Positions 16,866 to 25,338 of a stretch of 64,000 bases of DNA are shown here, in pieces. Source of the DNA: Dactylosporangium sp040689395 (lineage in GTDB: Bacteria; Actinomycetota; Actinomycetes; Mycobacteriales; Micromonosporaceae); assembly GCF_040689395.1 (NCBI RefSeq), contig NZ_JBFAZX010000003.1:124001-188000 (forward strand), in the 5' to 3' direction. The position numbers and the translations under genes are program-made. Under the pieces are notes generated by a model. It did no database searches and was not told the DNA's origin. It was given only the letters and a program-made list of their open reading frames with translations. The first letter of the stretch is position 1; each line of letters begins with the position of its first letter.

Positions 16866-17024
16866 CCGCCCGGTCGATGCCCCGCCGGCCGCGGTGCGCT
16901 CGTCATCGGCGTCGGCGGCAAGTGTGTCGATGTCGCGGGAGCCGCGACGGCGAACGAAACCTGCGGCGGCGTCTCGCGGGCGGCCTGGGACTACACACGG
17001 GTGATCGCCCAATATCAGGGCTGA
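16866..17024 (+). pseudogene. Remnant of a CBM13 (ricin-type lectin) secreted enzyme
   Basis: In the frame ending at TGA 17022-17024 the sequence reads LVIGVGGKCVDVAGAATANE, which parallels the lectin repeat ITGFGGKCIDIAGANGANGT of the intact gene at 18088. It then jumps to an unrelated C-terminal end, WDYTRVIAQYQG. No start codon with a ribosome binding site and no further lectin repeats exist. It looks like an internal deletion that fused the beginning of a CBM13 repeat to the tail of a protein. Short, so only moderately sure. Confidence 0.4.
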
Positions 17025-17082
17025 GGCCCGGACGAGCGGGTGCCCCGGTAAGCGGACGGCCGGGGCACCGGCACCAAAGAAG

Positions 17083-17128
17083 GACGGGCCGGCCGGATGC
17101 CCGAAGCGCGCTTCCCGGCCGGCCCGTC
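17083..17128. terminator. 14-bp perfect hairpin without T tract
   Basis: GACGGGCCGGCCGG (17083-17096) pairs perfectly with CCGGCCGGCCCGTC (17115-17128). It follows the lectin remnant and precedes the lipoprotein gene, and is probably the old terminator of the degraded gene. Nothing else recognisable lies in 17129-17313. Confidence 0.5.
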
Positions 17129-17313
17129 CGCCGGCAACGACTTCCGTCAACTGTGTGACAACGGTTCACGAGCAAGGACGTGAGGTAGAACACGATCGTT
17201 GTCGGGTGGCATACATCCGGGATTCAACGGCGTCCGGGCGCGCATACGTTGCTCAGCGTCCAACGCCGATATCGCGTGCCGCACGCGGTACCACATGAGG
17301 AAGACGAATCCCC

Positions 17314-17922
17314 GTGAAGCCTTTGAAGCGTCTGCTGCCCGTGCTCTCCGTCGCCTGCGCCGCCCTGCTGCTCACCTCGGCGTGCGGCGAGGACAAGAAG
17401 TCCGACACCCCGGCCGCCGCGAACTCCGCCGCGCCGACGGCCTCCGCCGCCGAGTCCGGCGAGCCTTCGGGCAGCGCCGCGCCGTCGGGCTCGGCCAAGC
17501 CCGGCGCTTCGACCAAGCCCGGCGCCTCCGGCGAGGCGGGCAAGCTCAGCTTCGCCACCGTCGGCAAGCTCACCGGCGAGCTGTTCACGAAGGACCCGGA
17601 CTGCCCGCTCGGCCAGTGGGACGCCAACTCCACGGGCGTGCCGGCGAAGTACCGCTCGGCCGTCGCCAGCTTCAAGCAGTTCGACTGCTACGCGAAGAAG
17701 GGCGACGCGCTGCCGCACCGCGGGCAGCAGGCCATCTTCGTGGAGTTCAAGGCGGCCAACGCGGCGAAGGCGTACGCGCAGGACCAGGCCTCGATGTACC
17801 CGACCCTCATCGCCGGCACCACCGTCGTCGTGGGCGGAACCGGCCTGAAGAAGACCGACATGAAGGCGTGGCTCGAGTCCGTCAACGAGACCGCGGGCGG
17901 CACGGGCCAGATCCTGCCTTAG
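17314..17922 (+). CDS. Lipoprotein of unknown function
   Basis: 202 aa, GTG start with a GAGGAAG ribosome binding site about 10 nt upstream. The signal peptide ends in the lipobox LLTSAC (Cys about residue 25), then comes a ~45-residue Ala/Ser/Pro/Gly linker with SAKPGASTKPGASG repeats. The C-terminal ~130 residues form a small globular domain with two Cys (DPDCPLGQW, FKQFDCYAKK) that could form a disulfide. No family recognised. It stands alone ahead of the CBM13 gene. Confidence 0.7.
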   Translation: MKPLKRLLPVLSVACAALLLTSACGEDKKSDTPAAANSAAPTASAAESGEPSGSAAPSGSAKPGASTKPGASGEAGKLSFATVGKLTGELFTKDPDCPLGQWDANSTGVPAKYRSAVASFKQFDCYAKKGDALPHRGQQAIFVEFKAANAAKAYAQDQASMYPTLIAGTTVVVGGTGLKKTDMKAWLESVNETAGGTGQILP

Positions 17923-17968
17923 GGGGAGCCTTAAATTCGCAGGTCAGAACCTTAATTCGAGTCTTGTA

Positions 17969-17997
17969 TTGACTCTGGTCCGGGGCGGGAATAGCCT
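17969..17997 (+). promoter_or_regulatory. Probable promoter of the CBM13 gene
   Basis: TTGACT (17969-17974) and TAGCCT (17992-17997) are separated by 17 bp, a reasonable sigma-70-like promoter. The spacer carries GTCCGGGGCGGG (17978-17989), whose perfect complement CCCGCCCCGGAC lies at 18030-18041 in the leader. This could be an operator or leader structure. The predicted leader is about 80 nt to the TTG start. Confidence 0.5.
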
Positions 17998-18087
17998 CCG
18001 GTGGATCTGTTAGGTGACTTCACAGATTGCCCGCCCCGGACCCACCCGACCCGGGTCCGCGGGCTCCCGCCCAGAAGGGACACCCCA

Positions 18088-20280
18088 TTGACCCCCTCCA
18101 CCAGGACCAGGCGACGGCCCCGCCTGAGGATCGGTCTCGCCACGGTGGCGACCGTCCTGGCCGCCGCCGGCATCGGCATGTTCGCCATGAGCAGCGCGTC
18201 GGCGGCCACCGTCGGCCAGATCACCGGCTTCGGCGGCAAGTGCATCGACATCGCCGGGGCCAACGGTGCCAACGGCACGCAGGTGCAGCTGTACACCTGT
18301 AACGGCACCGGCGCCCAGCAGTGGACCGTCGGCGACGACGGCACGATCCGCGCGCTGGGCAAGTGCCTCGACGTCGCCGCCGCCAGCAGCGCCAACGGCA
18401 CCAAGGTGCAGATCTACGATTGCAACGGCACCACCGCGCAGCAGTGGGCGAGGAACAGCGACGGCACCCTGCGCTCCCTCGGCAAGTGCCTCGACGCCAC
18501 CGGCAACAGCTCCGCGGACGGCACGCCGCTGCAGATCTGGGACTGCTTCGCCAGCGCCAACCAGAAGTGGAACCTCCCGGGTGGCACCACGCCGCCCACC
18601 AGCAACCCGCCCACGAGCAACCCGCCGAACAACGGCAACCCGGACCTCGGCCCCAACGTGTCGATCTTCGACCCGTCGATGTCGTCGTCGACCATTCAGA
18701 GCAAGCTCAACTCGGTCTTCAACTCCCAGGTGACCAACCAGTTCGGCCCGCAGCGCTACGCGCTGTTGTTCCGGCCGGGCACGTACAACGTCGACGCCAA
18801 CGTCGGCTTCTACACCCAGGTCGCGGGCCTCGGCCTGTCGCCGGACCAGGTCACCATCAACGGCGCCGTCCACGCCGAGGCGGACTGGTTCCAGGGCAAC
18901 GCCACCCAGAACTTCTGGCGCTCCGCGGAGAACCTGTCGGTCAACCCGACCGGCGGCAGCGACCGCTGGGCCGTCTCCCAGGCCGCGCCGTACCGTCGCA
19001 TGCACGTGCGCGGCAACCTGATCCTCGACGACGGCGGCTGGTCGTCCGGCGGCTGGATCTCCGACTCCGCCATCGACGGGCAGATCCGCTCCGGCACGCA
19101 GCAGCAGTTCATCACCCGTAACTCCACCATGGGCAGCTGGACCGGCTCCAACTGGAACATGGTCTTCGTCGGCGACACCAACGCGCCGAGCGGCAACTTC
19201 CCGAACCCGCCGTACACCCGTGTGGCGCAGACCCCGATCGTGCGCGAGAAGCCGTTCCTGTACATCGACGGCGCCGGCAACTACCAGGTGTTCGTGCCCG
19301 GCCTGCGCACCAACTCGGTCGGCAACTCGTGGCAGAGCGGCAACCAGCCGGGCAGCTCGCTCCCGATCAGCCAGTTCTACATCGTGAAGGCCGGCGCCAC
19401 CGCCGCCTCCATCAACGCGGCCCTGGCCGCCGGGCAGAACCTGCTCTTCACCCCCGGCGTGTACCACGTCAACGACACGATCCGCGTCACCCGCCCCGAC
19501 ACCGTCGTGCTGGGCCTCGGCCTCGCCACGATCGTGCCGGACAACGGCGTGACCGCGATGACCGTCGCCGACGTCGACGGCGTGAAGGTGGCGGGCGTGC
19601 TCTTCGACGCCGGCACCACCAACTCCCAGGTGCTCATGGAGGTCGGCCCGTCCGGCTCCGCGGCTGACCACTCGGCCAACCCGACCTCGCTGCACGACGT
19701 GTTCTTCCGCATCGGTGGCGCCACGGTGGGCAAGGCCACGGTCAGCCTGCGCATCAACAGCAACAACGTGATCGGCGACCACACCTGGATCTGGCGCGCC
19801 GACCACGGCAACGGCGGCACCGTCGGCTGGAACATCAACACCGCCGCCAACGGCCTCGTGGTCAACGGCAACAACGTCACGTTCTACGGCCTGTTCGTCG
19901 AGCACTACCAGCAGTACCAGGTCATCTGGAACGGCAACGGCGGCCGCACGTACTTCTTCCAGAACGAGATCCCGTACGACGTGCCGAACCAGGCCAGCTG
20001 GTCCAGCGGCGCCGGGGCGCAGGGCTGGGCGGCGTACAAGGTCGGCGCGAACGTCACCACGCACGAGGCATGGGGCCTGGGCAGCTACTGCTACTTCAGC
20101 AGCAACCCGAGCGTCGTGCTGGGCCGGTCGTTCGAGGTGCCCCAGACCCCGAACGTCAAGTTCCACAACATGGTGACCGTGTCCCTCGGCGGCACCGGCA
20201 CGATCGCCCGCATCATCAACAACACGGGCGGCACGGCGAACTCCGCGAGCAACGTGGCCAACCTGGTCAACTACCCGTAA
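18088..20280 (+). CDS. Secreted CBM13 lectin + beta-helix (pectate-lyase-like) protein
   Basis: 730 aa from TTG 18088, chosen because AGAAGGGA lies 7 nt upstream. The signal peptide ends near MSSASA. Residues ~40-165 are a ricin-type beta-trefoil with three repeats carrying QQW, QQW and QKW (GKCIDIAGANGANGT, GKCLDVAAASSANGT, GKCLDATGNSSADGT). A Pro/Asn/Thr linker leads to a ~540-residue domain rich in N, G and beta-strand turns, consistent with a right-handed beta-helix. Homologues are annotated inconsistently (adenylyl cyclase, coagulation factor 5/8-like); I consider it a probable polysaccharide-active enzyme or binding protein, substrate unknown. Confidence 0.75.
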   Translation: MTPSTRTRRRPRLRIGLATVATVLAAAGIGMFAMSSASAATVGQITGFGGKCIDIAGANGANGTQVQLYTCNGTGAQQWTVGDDGTIRALGKCLDVAAASSANGTKVQIYDCNGTTAQQWARNSDGTLRSLGKCLDATGNSSADGTPLQIWDCFASANQKWNLPGGTTPPTSNPPTSNPPNNGNPDLGPNVSIFDPSMSSSTIQSKLNSVFNSQVTNQFGPQRYALLFRPGTYNVDANVGFYTQVAGLGLSPDQVTINGAVHAEADWFQGNATQNFWRSAENLSVNPTGGSDRWAVSQAAPYRRMHVRGNLILDDGGWSSGGWISDSAIDGQIRSGTQQQFITRNSTMGSWTGSNWNMVFVGDTNAPSGNFPNPPYTRVAQTPIVREKPFLYIDGAGNYQVFVPGLRTNSVGNSWQSGNQPGSSLPISQFYIVKAGATAASINAALAAGQNLLFTPGVYHVNDTIRVTRPDTVVLGLGLATIVPDNGVTAMTVADVDGVKVAGVLFDAGTTNSQVLMEVGPSGSAADHSANPTSLHDVFFRIGGATVGKATVSLRINSNNVIGDHTWIWRADHGNGGTVGWNINTAANGLVVNGNNVTFYGLFVEHYQQYQVIWNGNGGRTYFFQNEIPYDVPNQASWSSGAGAQGWAAYKVGANVTTHEAWGLGSYCYFSSNPSVVLGRSFEVPQTPNVKFHNMVTVSLGGTGTIARIINNTGGTANSASNVANLVNYP

Positions 20281-20308
20281 ACACCCGCAAGTACGGCACA
20301 ACCTGACG

Positions 20309-20345
20309 GCGGCGGCCCCGGTCTTCCGGGGCCGCCGCTGCTTCC
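20309..20345 (+). terminator. Strong terminator of the CBM13 gene
   Basis: GCGGCGGCCCCGG (20309-20321) and CCGGGGCCGCCGC (20326-20338) form a perfect 13-bp stem with a TCTT tetraloop, followed by TGCTTCCTT. It lies 28 nt after the stop. Confidence 0.75.
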
Positions 20346-20373
20346 TTCCCCGGCTCCGGTTTAGGCTGCCCCG

Positions 20374-21120
20374 ATGGCCACCGTGCTCCTGCTCGGCGGC
20401 ACCGGGGAGGCGCGGCGGCTGGCCTCGGTGCTACTGCCCGCCCACCGCGTGATCTCCTCCCTCGCCGGCCGCGTCGCCGACCCGGCGCTGCCGGTGGGGG
20501 AGGTTCGCGTCGGCGGCTTCGGCGGGGCCGAGGGGCTCGCCGGCTACCTGCGCGCCGAGCGCGTCGACGCCGTCGTCGACGCCACGCACCCGTTCGCGGC
20601 GCGCATGTCGGACAACGCGGCCCAGGCGTGCGCGGCGGCCGGGGTGCCGCTGGTCGTGCTGCGCCGGCCCGGATTCGAGGCGCGGCCCGGCGACGACTGG
20701 CGCCACGTGCCGTCGCTGGACGCGGCGGCGGAGCTGCTGCCCGCCCTGGCCGAGCGGGTGTTCCTGACCACGGGCCGGCAGGGGCTGTCGCACTTCGCGC
20801 ACCTCAGCTCGCGGTGGTTCCTGGTCCGGTGCGTGGACCCACCGGTGCCCCCGGTACCGCCGCGCCTGGAGGTGGTGCTCGACCGCGGGCCGTTCACCGT
20901 CGAGGGCGAGATCGGGCTCATGCGGCGCCACGACATCGGCGTGCTGGTGACCAAGGACAGCGGCGGCGCGATGACCGCGGCGAAGCTGGAGGCCGCGCGG
21001 GCGCTGGAGATCCCGGTCGTGGTCGTGGACCGGCCGCCGGCGACGCCGGGGGTGCCGGTGCTGCCGTCGGTCGAGGAGGTCGCCGCGCGGCTGCCCGGCC
21101 TGCTGGCGGCGCCGAAATAG
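20374..21120 (+). CDS. cobK: Precorrin-6A / cobalt-precorrin-6A reductase
   Basis: 248 aa. MATVLLLGGTGEARRLA is the N-terminal nucleotide-binding signature of CobK/CbiJ; DATHPFAARMSDNAAQAC, VFLTTGRQGLSHFA, GPFTVEGEIGLMRRHDIGVLVTKDSGG and KLEAARALEIPVVVVDRPP complete it. It uses NADPH to reduce precorrin-6A, the step that precedes CobL. It lies 10 kb from the main operon without a riboswitch of its own in view. Convergent with ileS. Confidence 0.93.
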   Translation: MATVLLLGGTGEARRLASVLLPAHRVISSLAGRVADPALPVGEVRVGGFGGAEGLAGYLRAERVDAVVDATHPFAARMSDNAAQACAAAGVPLVVLRRPGFEARPGDDWRHVPSLDAAAELLPALAERVFLTTGRQGLSHFAHLSSRWFLVRCVDPPVPPVPPRLEVVLDRGPFTVEGEIGLMRRHDIGVLVTKDSGGAMTAAKLEAARALEIPVVVVDRPPATPGVPVLPSVEEVAARLPGLLAAPK

Positions 21121-21148
21121 GCTCGGGCGGACCGCTCGGGCTCTGCGG

Positions 21149-24100
21149 TCAGGCCTTGCGCAGCCAGAAGGTCAGCCCGCCGACCTCGTGCGCCTCGGCG
21201 TCCGGCCACTGCGGCTCGCCCTGCGCGAAGACGGTCGCCAGGACCTCCTGAGCGATCGCACCGGCGTGCTCGGCCACCGCCTGCGCGGTCTGCGCGTCCG
21301 CGGCCCGGTACCGCAGCTCGATCCGGTCGGCGACCTCGAGGCCGGTGCTCTTGCGGGCCTCCTGCACCTGGCGGATCACCTCGCGGGCGATGCCGGCCCG
21401 GCGCAGCCGCGGCGTGATGTGCAGGTCCAGGGCCACGGTCAGGCCGGCGTCGCCGGACACCGCCCAGCCTTCGCGCGGCGTCTCGGTGAGGAACACGTCG
21501 TCGGGCTCCAGCGTCACCGTCTCCGCGCCGACCAGCACCATCGCCCGGCCGGACTCGCGCAGCGCGGCGGCGAGCGCGCCGGCGTCCGCGGCCGCGACCG
21601 CCGCGGCGATCTCCTGCACGCGCTTGCCGAAGCGCCGGCCCAGGCTGCGGAAGTTCGCCTTCGCGGACGTGTCCACCAGGGACCCGTGCAGCGGCTCCAC
21701 GGCCTGGACGTTCAGCTCGTCGGCGAGCAGCTCCAGCAGCTCGGCTTCGAGGCCGCCGGGCCCGTCCAGCGCGGGCGCGGACACCAGCACCCGCGCGAGC
21801 GGCTGGCGGGTCTTCACCGCCGCGTCGGCGCGCGCCGCCCGGCCCAGCTCCACCAGGCGCCGCACCAGCGCCATCCGCTCCGGCAGCGTGCGATCGATCA
21901 GCGCCGGGTCGGCGACGGGGTATTCGGCCAGGTGTACTGACGGCGGGGCCCCGGGCGTGGTGGGCACCACGAGGTCCTGCCAGACGCGCTCGGTCACGAA
22001 CGGGATGAGCGGCGCCATCAGCAGGGTCACCGCGGTGATCGCCTCGTGCAGGGTGGCCAGCGCGGCCGGGTCGCCGCGCCAGAACCGGCGCCGGGCCCGT
22101 CGCACGTACCAGTTCGACAGGTCGTCGACGAAGGCGGCGAGCAGCCGCCCGGCCCGCTGCGTGTCGAACCCGGCCATCGCCGCGTCGACCTCGCCGATGA
22201 GGATGTTGAGCTCGCACAGCAGCCAGCGGTCCAGGACCGGGCGGCTGCCAACCGGGACGCCCCGCGCCGGCGTCCATCCGGCCGTACGCGCGTACAGGCT
22301 CTGGAACGCCACCGTGTTCCAGTACGTCAGCAGGATCTTGCGCACGACCTCCTGGATCGCGGTGTGCCCGACCCGCCGCGCCGACCAGGGCGAGCCCACC
22401 GCCGCCATGAACCAGCGCACCGCGTCGGCGCCGTGCCGCTCCAGCAGCGCCATCGGCTCCAGGACGTTGCCGAGGTGCTTGGACATCTTCCGGCCGTCCT
22501 CGGCCAGGATGTGGCCGAGGCAGACCACGCTGCGGTAGGCCGAACGGTCGAACACCAGCGTGCCGACCGCCATCAGCGTGTAGAACCAGCCGCGGGTCTG
22601 ATCGATGGCCTCGCAGATGAAGTCGGCCGGATACCGCGCGGCGAACAGCCCGGCGTCGCGGTGCGGGTAGCCGTACTGCGCGAACGGCATCGCCCCCGAG
22701 TCGTACCAGGCGTCGATCACCTCCGGCACCCGCCGCGCCCTCGCACCGCACCGGCAGGCGACGGTGACCTCGTCGATGTACGGCCGGTGCGGGTCCAGCC
22801 CGCTCAGGTCCCGCCCAGCCAGCTCGCTCAGCTCCGCGAGGGACCCGACGCAGGTCAGGTGCCCATCTTCGCAGCGCCAGATCGGCAGCGGCGTGCCCCA
22901 GTAGCGGCTGCGCGACAGCGCCCAGTCGACGTTGTTGGTGAGCCAGTCGCCGTAGCGGCCGTGCTTGACCGACTCGGGATGCCAGGCGGTGGCCTCGTTC
23001 TCGCGCACCAGGGCGTCCTTGACCTGCGTGGTCCGGATGTACCAGGACGGCTGTGCGTAGTACAGCAGCGGCGTGTGGCAGCGCCAGCAGTGCGGGTACG
23101 AGTGCTCGTACGCCTGATGCCGCAGCAGCAGCCCGCGCGCGGCGAGGTCGGCGACGAGCACGGCGTCGGCGTCCTTGAAGAACGCGCCGCCGACCAGCGC
23201 CAGGCCCGGCTCGAACCGGCCGTCGGGCCGGACCGGGTTGACCATCGGCAGGTCGTACGCCCGGCAGGTGGCGAAGTCGTCCGCGCCGAACGCGGGCGCC
23301 TGGTGCACCAGACCGGTGCCGTCCTCGGTGGTCACGTATGTTCCGAGGACCACGAAGTGCGCGCCGGGCATCTCCACGAGGGCGAACGGCCGCTCGTACG
23401 CCCAGCGCTGCATCTCCTTGCCGGTGAACGACTCCCCGGTGGGCGCCCAGCCCTCGTCGAGCGCCTTCGCCAGCAGCGGCTCGGCGACCACGAGCGACTC
23501 GGTGCCGTCGGTGGCCACGACGTACGTCACGTCGGGATGCACGGCGACGGCCGTGTTCGACACCAGCGTCCACGGCGTGGTCGTCCACACCAGCAGCGCC
23601 GCGCGGCCCGCGAGGGGTCCGCTGATGAGCGGGAACCGGACGTACACCGAGGGGTCGGTCACGGTCTCGTAGCCCTGGGCCAGCTCGTGGTCGGACAGCC
23701 CGGTCTGGTCCCGCGGGCACCACGGCGCCACCCGGAAGTCCTCGACGAGCAGCCCCTTGTCGAAGATCTGCCGCAGCGACCACCACACCGACTCGATGTA
23801 CTGCGGATCCATGGTCCGATAGGCCCGGTCCATGTCGACCCAGTAGCCCATGCGCTCGGTGAGCCGACCGAATGCGTCCGTGTGCCGGGTCACCGACTCG
23901 CGGCACTTCGCGTTGAACTCGGCGATGCCGTACGCCTCGATGTCCTGCTTGCCGGAGAAGCCGAGCTCCTTCTCCACGGCCAGTTCCACCGGCAGCCCGT
24001 GACAGTCCCACCCCGCCTTCCGCGCGACGTGGAAACCCTTCATGGTCTTGTACCGCGGGAAGACGTCCTTGAACACGCGCGCCTCGATGTGGTGCGCACC

Positions 24101-24262
24101 GGGCATCCCGTTGGCCGTCGGCGGGCCCTCGTAGAACACCCACTCCGGCTGCCCGGCGGACTGTTCGAGGGAGCGCGCGAAGATGTCGCGGTCCCGCCAG
24201 AACTCGAGAATCCCGCGCTCCAGCGCGCCGAGGTCGACCTGGGCGGGAACCGATGCGTACAT
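21149..24262 (-). CDS. ileS: Isoleucyl-tRNA synthetase, IleRS2 type with rearranged HIGH motif
   Basis: 1037 aa from ATG 24262 (MYASVPAQVDLGALERGILEFWRDRDIF is where family similarity begins). Class I synthetase with editing domain and KMSKH (GRKMSKHLGN). The eukaryote-like IleRS2 group is indicated by GPPTANG and KAGWDCHGLPVE. The HIGH tetrapeptide, normally HxGH, is GAHH here (about residues 55-58). A CP1 segment and zinc-type cysteine pairs (CHWRCHTP, CRCG) are present. No T-box leader is visible in the 145 bp upstream. IleRS2 enzymes resist mupirocin; the swapped motif has been linked to very high resistance in other bacteria. A housekeeping IleRS1 elsewhere cannot be excluded. Confidence 0.93.
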   Translation of the reverse strand: MYASVPAQVDLGALERGILEFWRDRDIFARSLEQSAGQPEWVFYEGPPTANGMPGAHHIEARVFKDVFPRYKTMKGFHVARKAGWDCHGLPVELAVEKELGFSGKQDIEAYGIAEFNAKCRESVTRHTDAFGRLTERMGYWVDMDRAYRTMDPQYIESVWWSLRQIFDKGLLVEDFRVAPWCPRDQTGLSDHELAQGYETVTDPSVYVRFPLISGPLAGRAALLVWTTTPWTLVSNTAVAVHPDVTYVVATDGTESLVVAEPLLAKALDEGWAPTGESFTGKEMQRWAYERPFALVEMPGAHFVVLGTYVTTEDGTGLVHQAPAFGADDFATCRAYDLPMVNPVRPDGRFEPGLALVGGAFFKDADAVLVADLAARGLLLRHQAYEHSYPHCWRCHTPLLYYAQPSWYIRTTQVKDALVRENEATAWHPESVKHGRYGDWLTNNVDWALSRSRYWGTPLPIWRCEDGHLTCVGSLAELSELAGRDLSGLDPHRPYIDEVTVACRCGARARRVPEVIDAWYDSGAMPFAQYGYPHRDAGLFAARYPADFICEAIDQTRGWFYTLMAVGTLVFDRSAYRSVVCLGHILAEDGRKMSKHLGNVLEPMALLERHGADAVRWFMAAVGSPWSARRVGHTAIQEVVRKILLTYWNTVAFQSLYARTAGWTPARGVPVGSRPVLDRWLLCELNILIGEVDAAMAGFDTQRAGRLLAAFVDDLSNWYVRRARRRFWRGDPAALATLHEAITAVTLLMAPLIPFVTERVWQDLVVPTTPGAPPSVHLAEYPVADPALIDRTLPERMALVRRLVELGRAARADAAVKTRQPLARVLVSAPALDGPGGLEAELLELLADELNVQAVEPLHGSLVDTSAKANFRSLGRRFGKRVQEIAAAVAAADAGALAAALRESGRAMVLVGAETVTLEPDDVFLTETPREGWAVSGDAGLTVALDLHITPRLRRAGIAREVIRQVQEARKSTGLEVADRIELRYRAADAQTAQAVAEHAGAIAQEVLATVFAQGEPQWPDAEAHEVGGLTFWLRKA

Positions 24263-24370
24263 GGGGTCAGCTTCGCATCCGCGCAGCCCCGACGAGATGC
24301 ATTTAATGCCGCGGCGGTCGCCTCGCCAGCGGACGCGACCCGCGGTCGTCGCGATTGTGGGCGCGTCCGC

Positions 24371-24401
24371 TTGAGCTTCCATCCGGTGGAACCTTCAGGC
24401 T
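24371..24401 (+). promoter_or_regulatory. MerR-type promoter with 19-bp spacer, leaderless
   Basis: TTGAGC (24371-24376) and CAGGCT (24396-24401) are 19 bp apart, the elongated spacer typical of MerR-controlled promoters, and the spacer holds the dyad TTCCA-TCCGG-TGGAA. The -10 ends 6 nt before the ATG at 24408, so the transcript would be leaderless. It fits autoregulation of the MerR gene that follows. Confidence 0.65.
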
Positions 24402-24407
24402 TTGTGC

Positions 24408-25319
24408 ATGGATCGCGAATCGGATCTCTACACGATCGGGCAGCTCGCGCAGTGCGCCGGTGTGTCGGCCCGGACCGTCCGGTTCTGGTCGGATCGGGGC
24501 GTGTTACCGCCAGTCGGCCGTTCCAGCGGCGGGTACCGGCTCTACGACGCGGTGGCCGTCGCTCGGCTGGAGCTCATTCGAACGCTGCGTGATCTGGGCC
24601 TTGGTCTCGATGCCGCCGCAGCGCTGCTGGCCAAGCACGTCACACTGGCCGATCTTGCGGCGGCCCACGTCAAGGCGCTCGATGCGGAGATTCGCACGCT
24701 GCGGTTACGGCGCGCGGTCCTGCACACCGTTGCCCGTCGGCAGAGCACTACTGAGGAGATGACCTTGATGAACAAGCTCGCCAGACTGTCCGCGCGGGAG
24801 CGCCAGCGCATCATCGACGACTTCGTCGACAGCGCGTTCGACGGTACGGCCGACCCGGACAGTGCCGTCGTCGCCGGCTGGATGCGTGAGCTGCCCGCCG
24901 AACTCGGCGAGGAACCCACCGACGAGCAGATCGACGCCTGGCTGGAGCTGGCCGAGCTGATCGCCGACGGCGACTTTCGGCAGAAGATCCGCGCCATGGT
25001 GCTGAGCGCCGACGATGACCCACGTCTGGAGTTCGGGCTGAACCTCCGACCGCTCGTCCTTGCCCACGCCGGAGGCGCCGTCGGGCGCGGCGTCGCTGCC
25101 GACTCCGTCGAAGGCCGCGAGACACTCGACCGGATCGTTCCGGCCGACCAGCCCGCCGAGGAAGCCGCCGCGCTCGTCACATGGCTGGAGATGGTGGCCG
25201 ACGCGCGGATCGAGCGCTACTGGCAGCTCCTCAGCAGGCTCAACGCCACCGATGCGGGGCCGCCAGCTGTGCCTGCGTTCGCATGGCTGCTCGCGGCAAT
25301 GCATGCGCACCGTTGCTGA
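24408..25319 (+). CDS. MerR-family transcriptional regulator
   Basis: 303 aa from ATG 24408. Residues 8-75 are the MerR wHTH (YTIGQLAQCAGVSARTVRFWSDRGVLPPVGRSSGGYRLYD), followed by a coiled-coil dimerisation helix (about 80-115). The C-terminal ~180 residues are a helical effector domain (LARLSARERQRIIDDFVDSAFDG...DEQIDAWLELAELI) seen in a group of actinobacterial MerR proteins; no Cys metal site or TipA-like pocket is obvious. The ligand is unknown. Convergent with the Ter locus; a functional tie is not shown. Confidence 0.85.
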   Translation: MDRESDLYTIGQLAQCAGVSARTVRFWSDRGVLPPVGRSSGGYRLYDAVAVARLELIRTLRDLGLGLDAAAALLAKHVTLADLAAAHVKALDAEIRTLRLRRAVLHTVARRQSTTEEMTLMNKLARLSARERQRIIDDFVDSAFDGTADPDSAVVAGWMRELPAELGEEPTDEQIDAWLELAELIADGDFRQKIRAMVLSADDDPRLEFGLNLRPLVLAHAGGAVGRGVAADSVEGRETLDRIVPADQPAEEAAALVTWLEMVADARIERYWQLLSRLNATDAGPPAVPAFAWLLAAMHAHRC

Positions 25320-25338
25320 ATTCATCTGACACACGGTC

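Noticed and set aside
24263..24407. T-box riboswitch upstream of ileS
   Set aside because: The 145-bp gap lacks the TGGNACCGCG antiterminator core in the right orientation, and much of it is the promoter of the divergent MerR gene.
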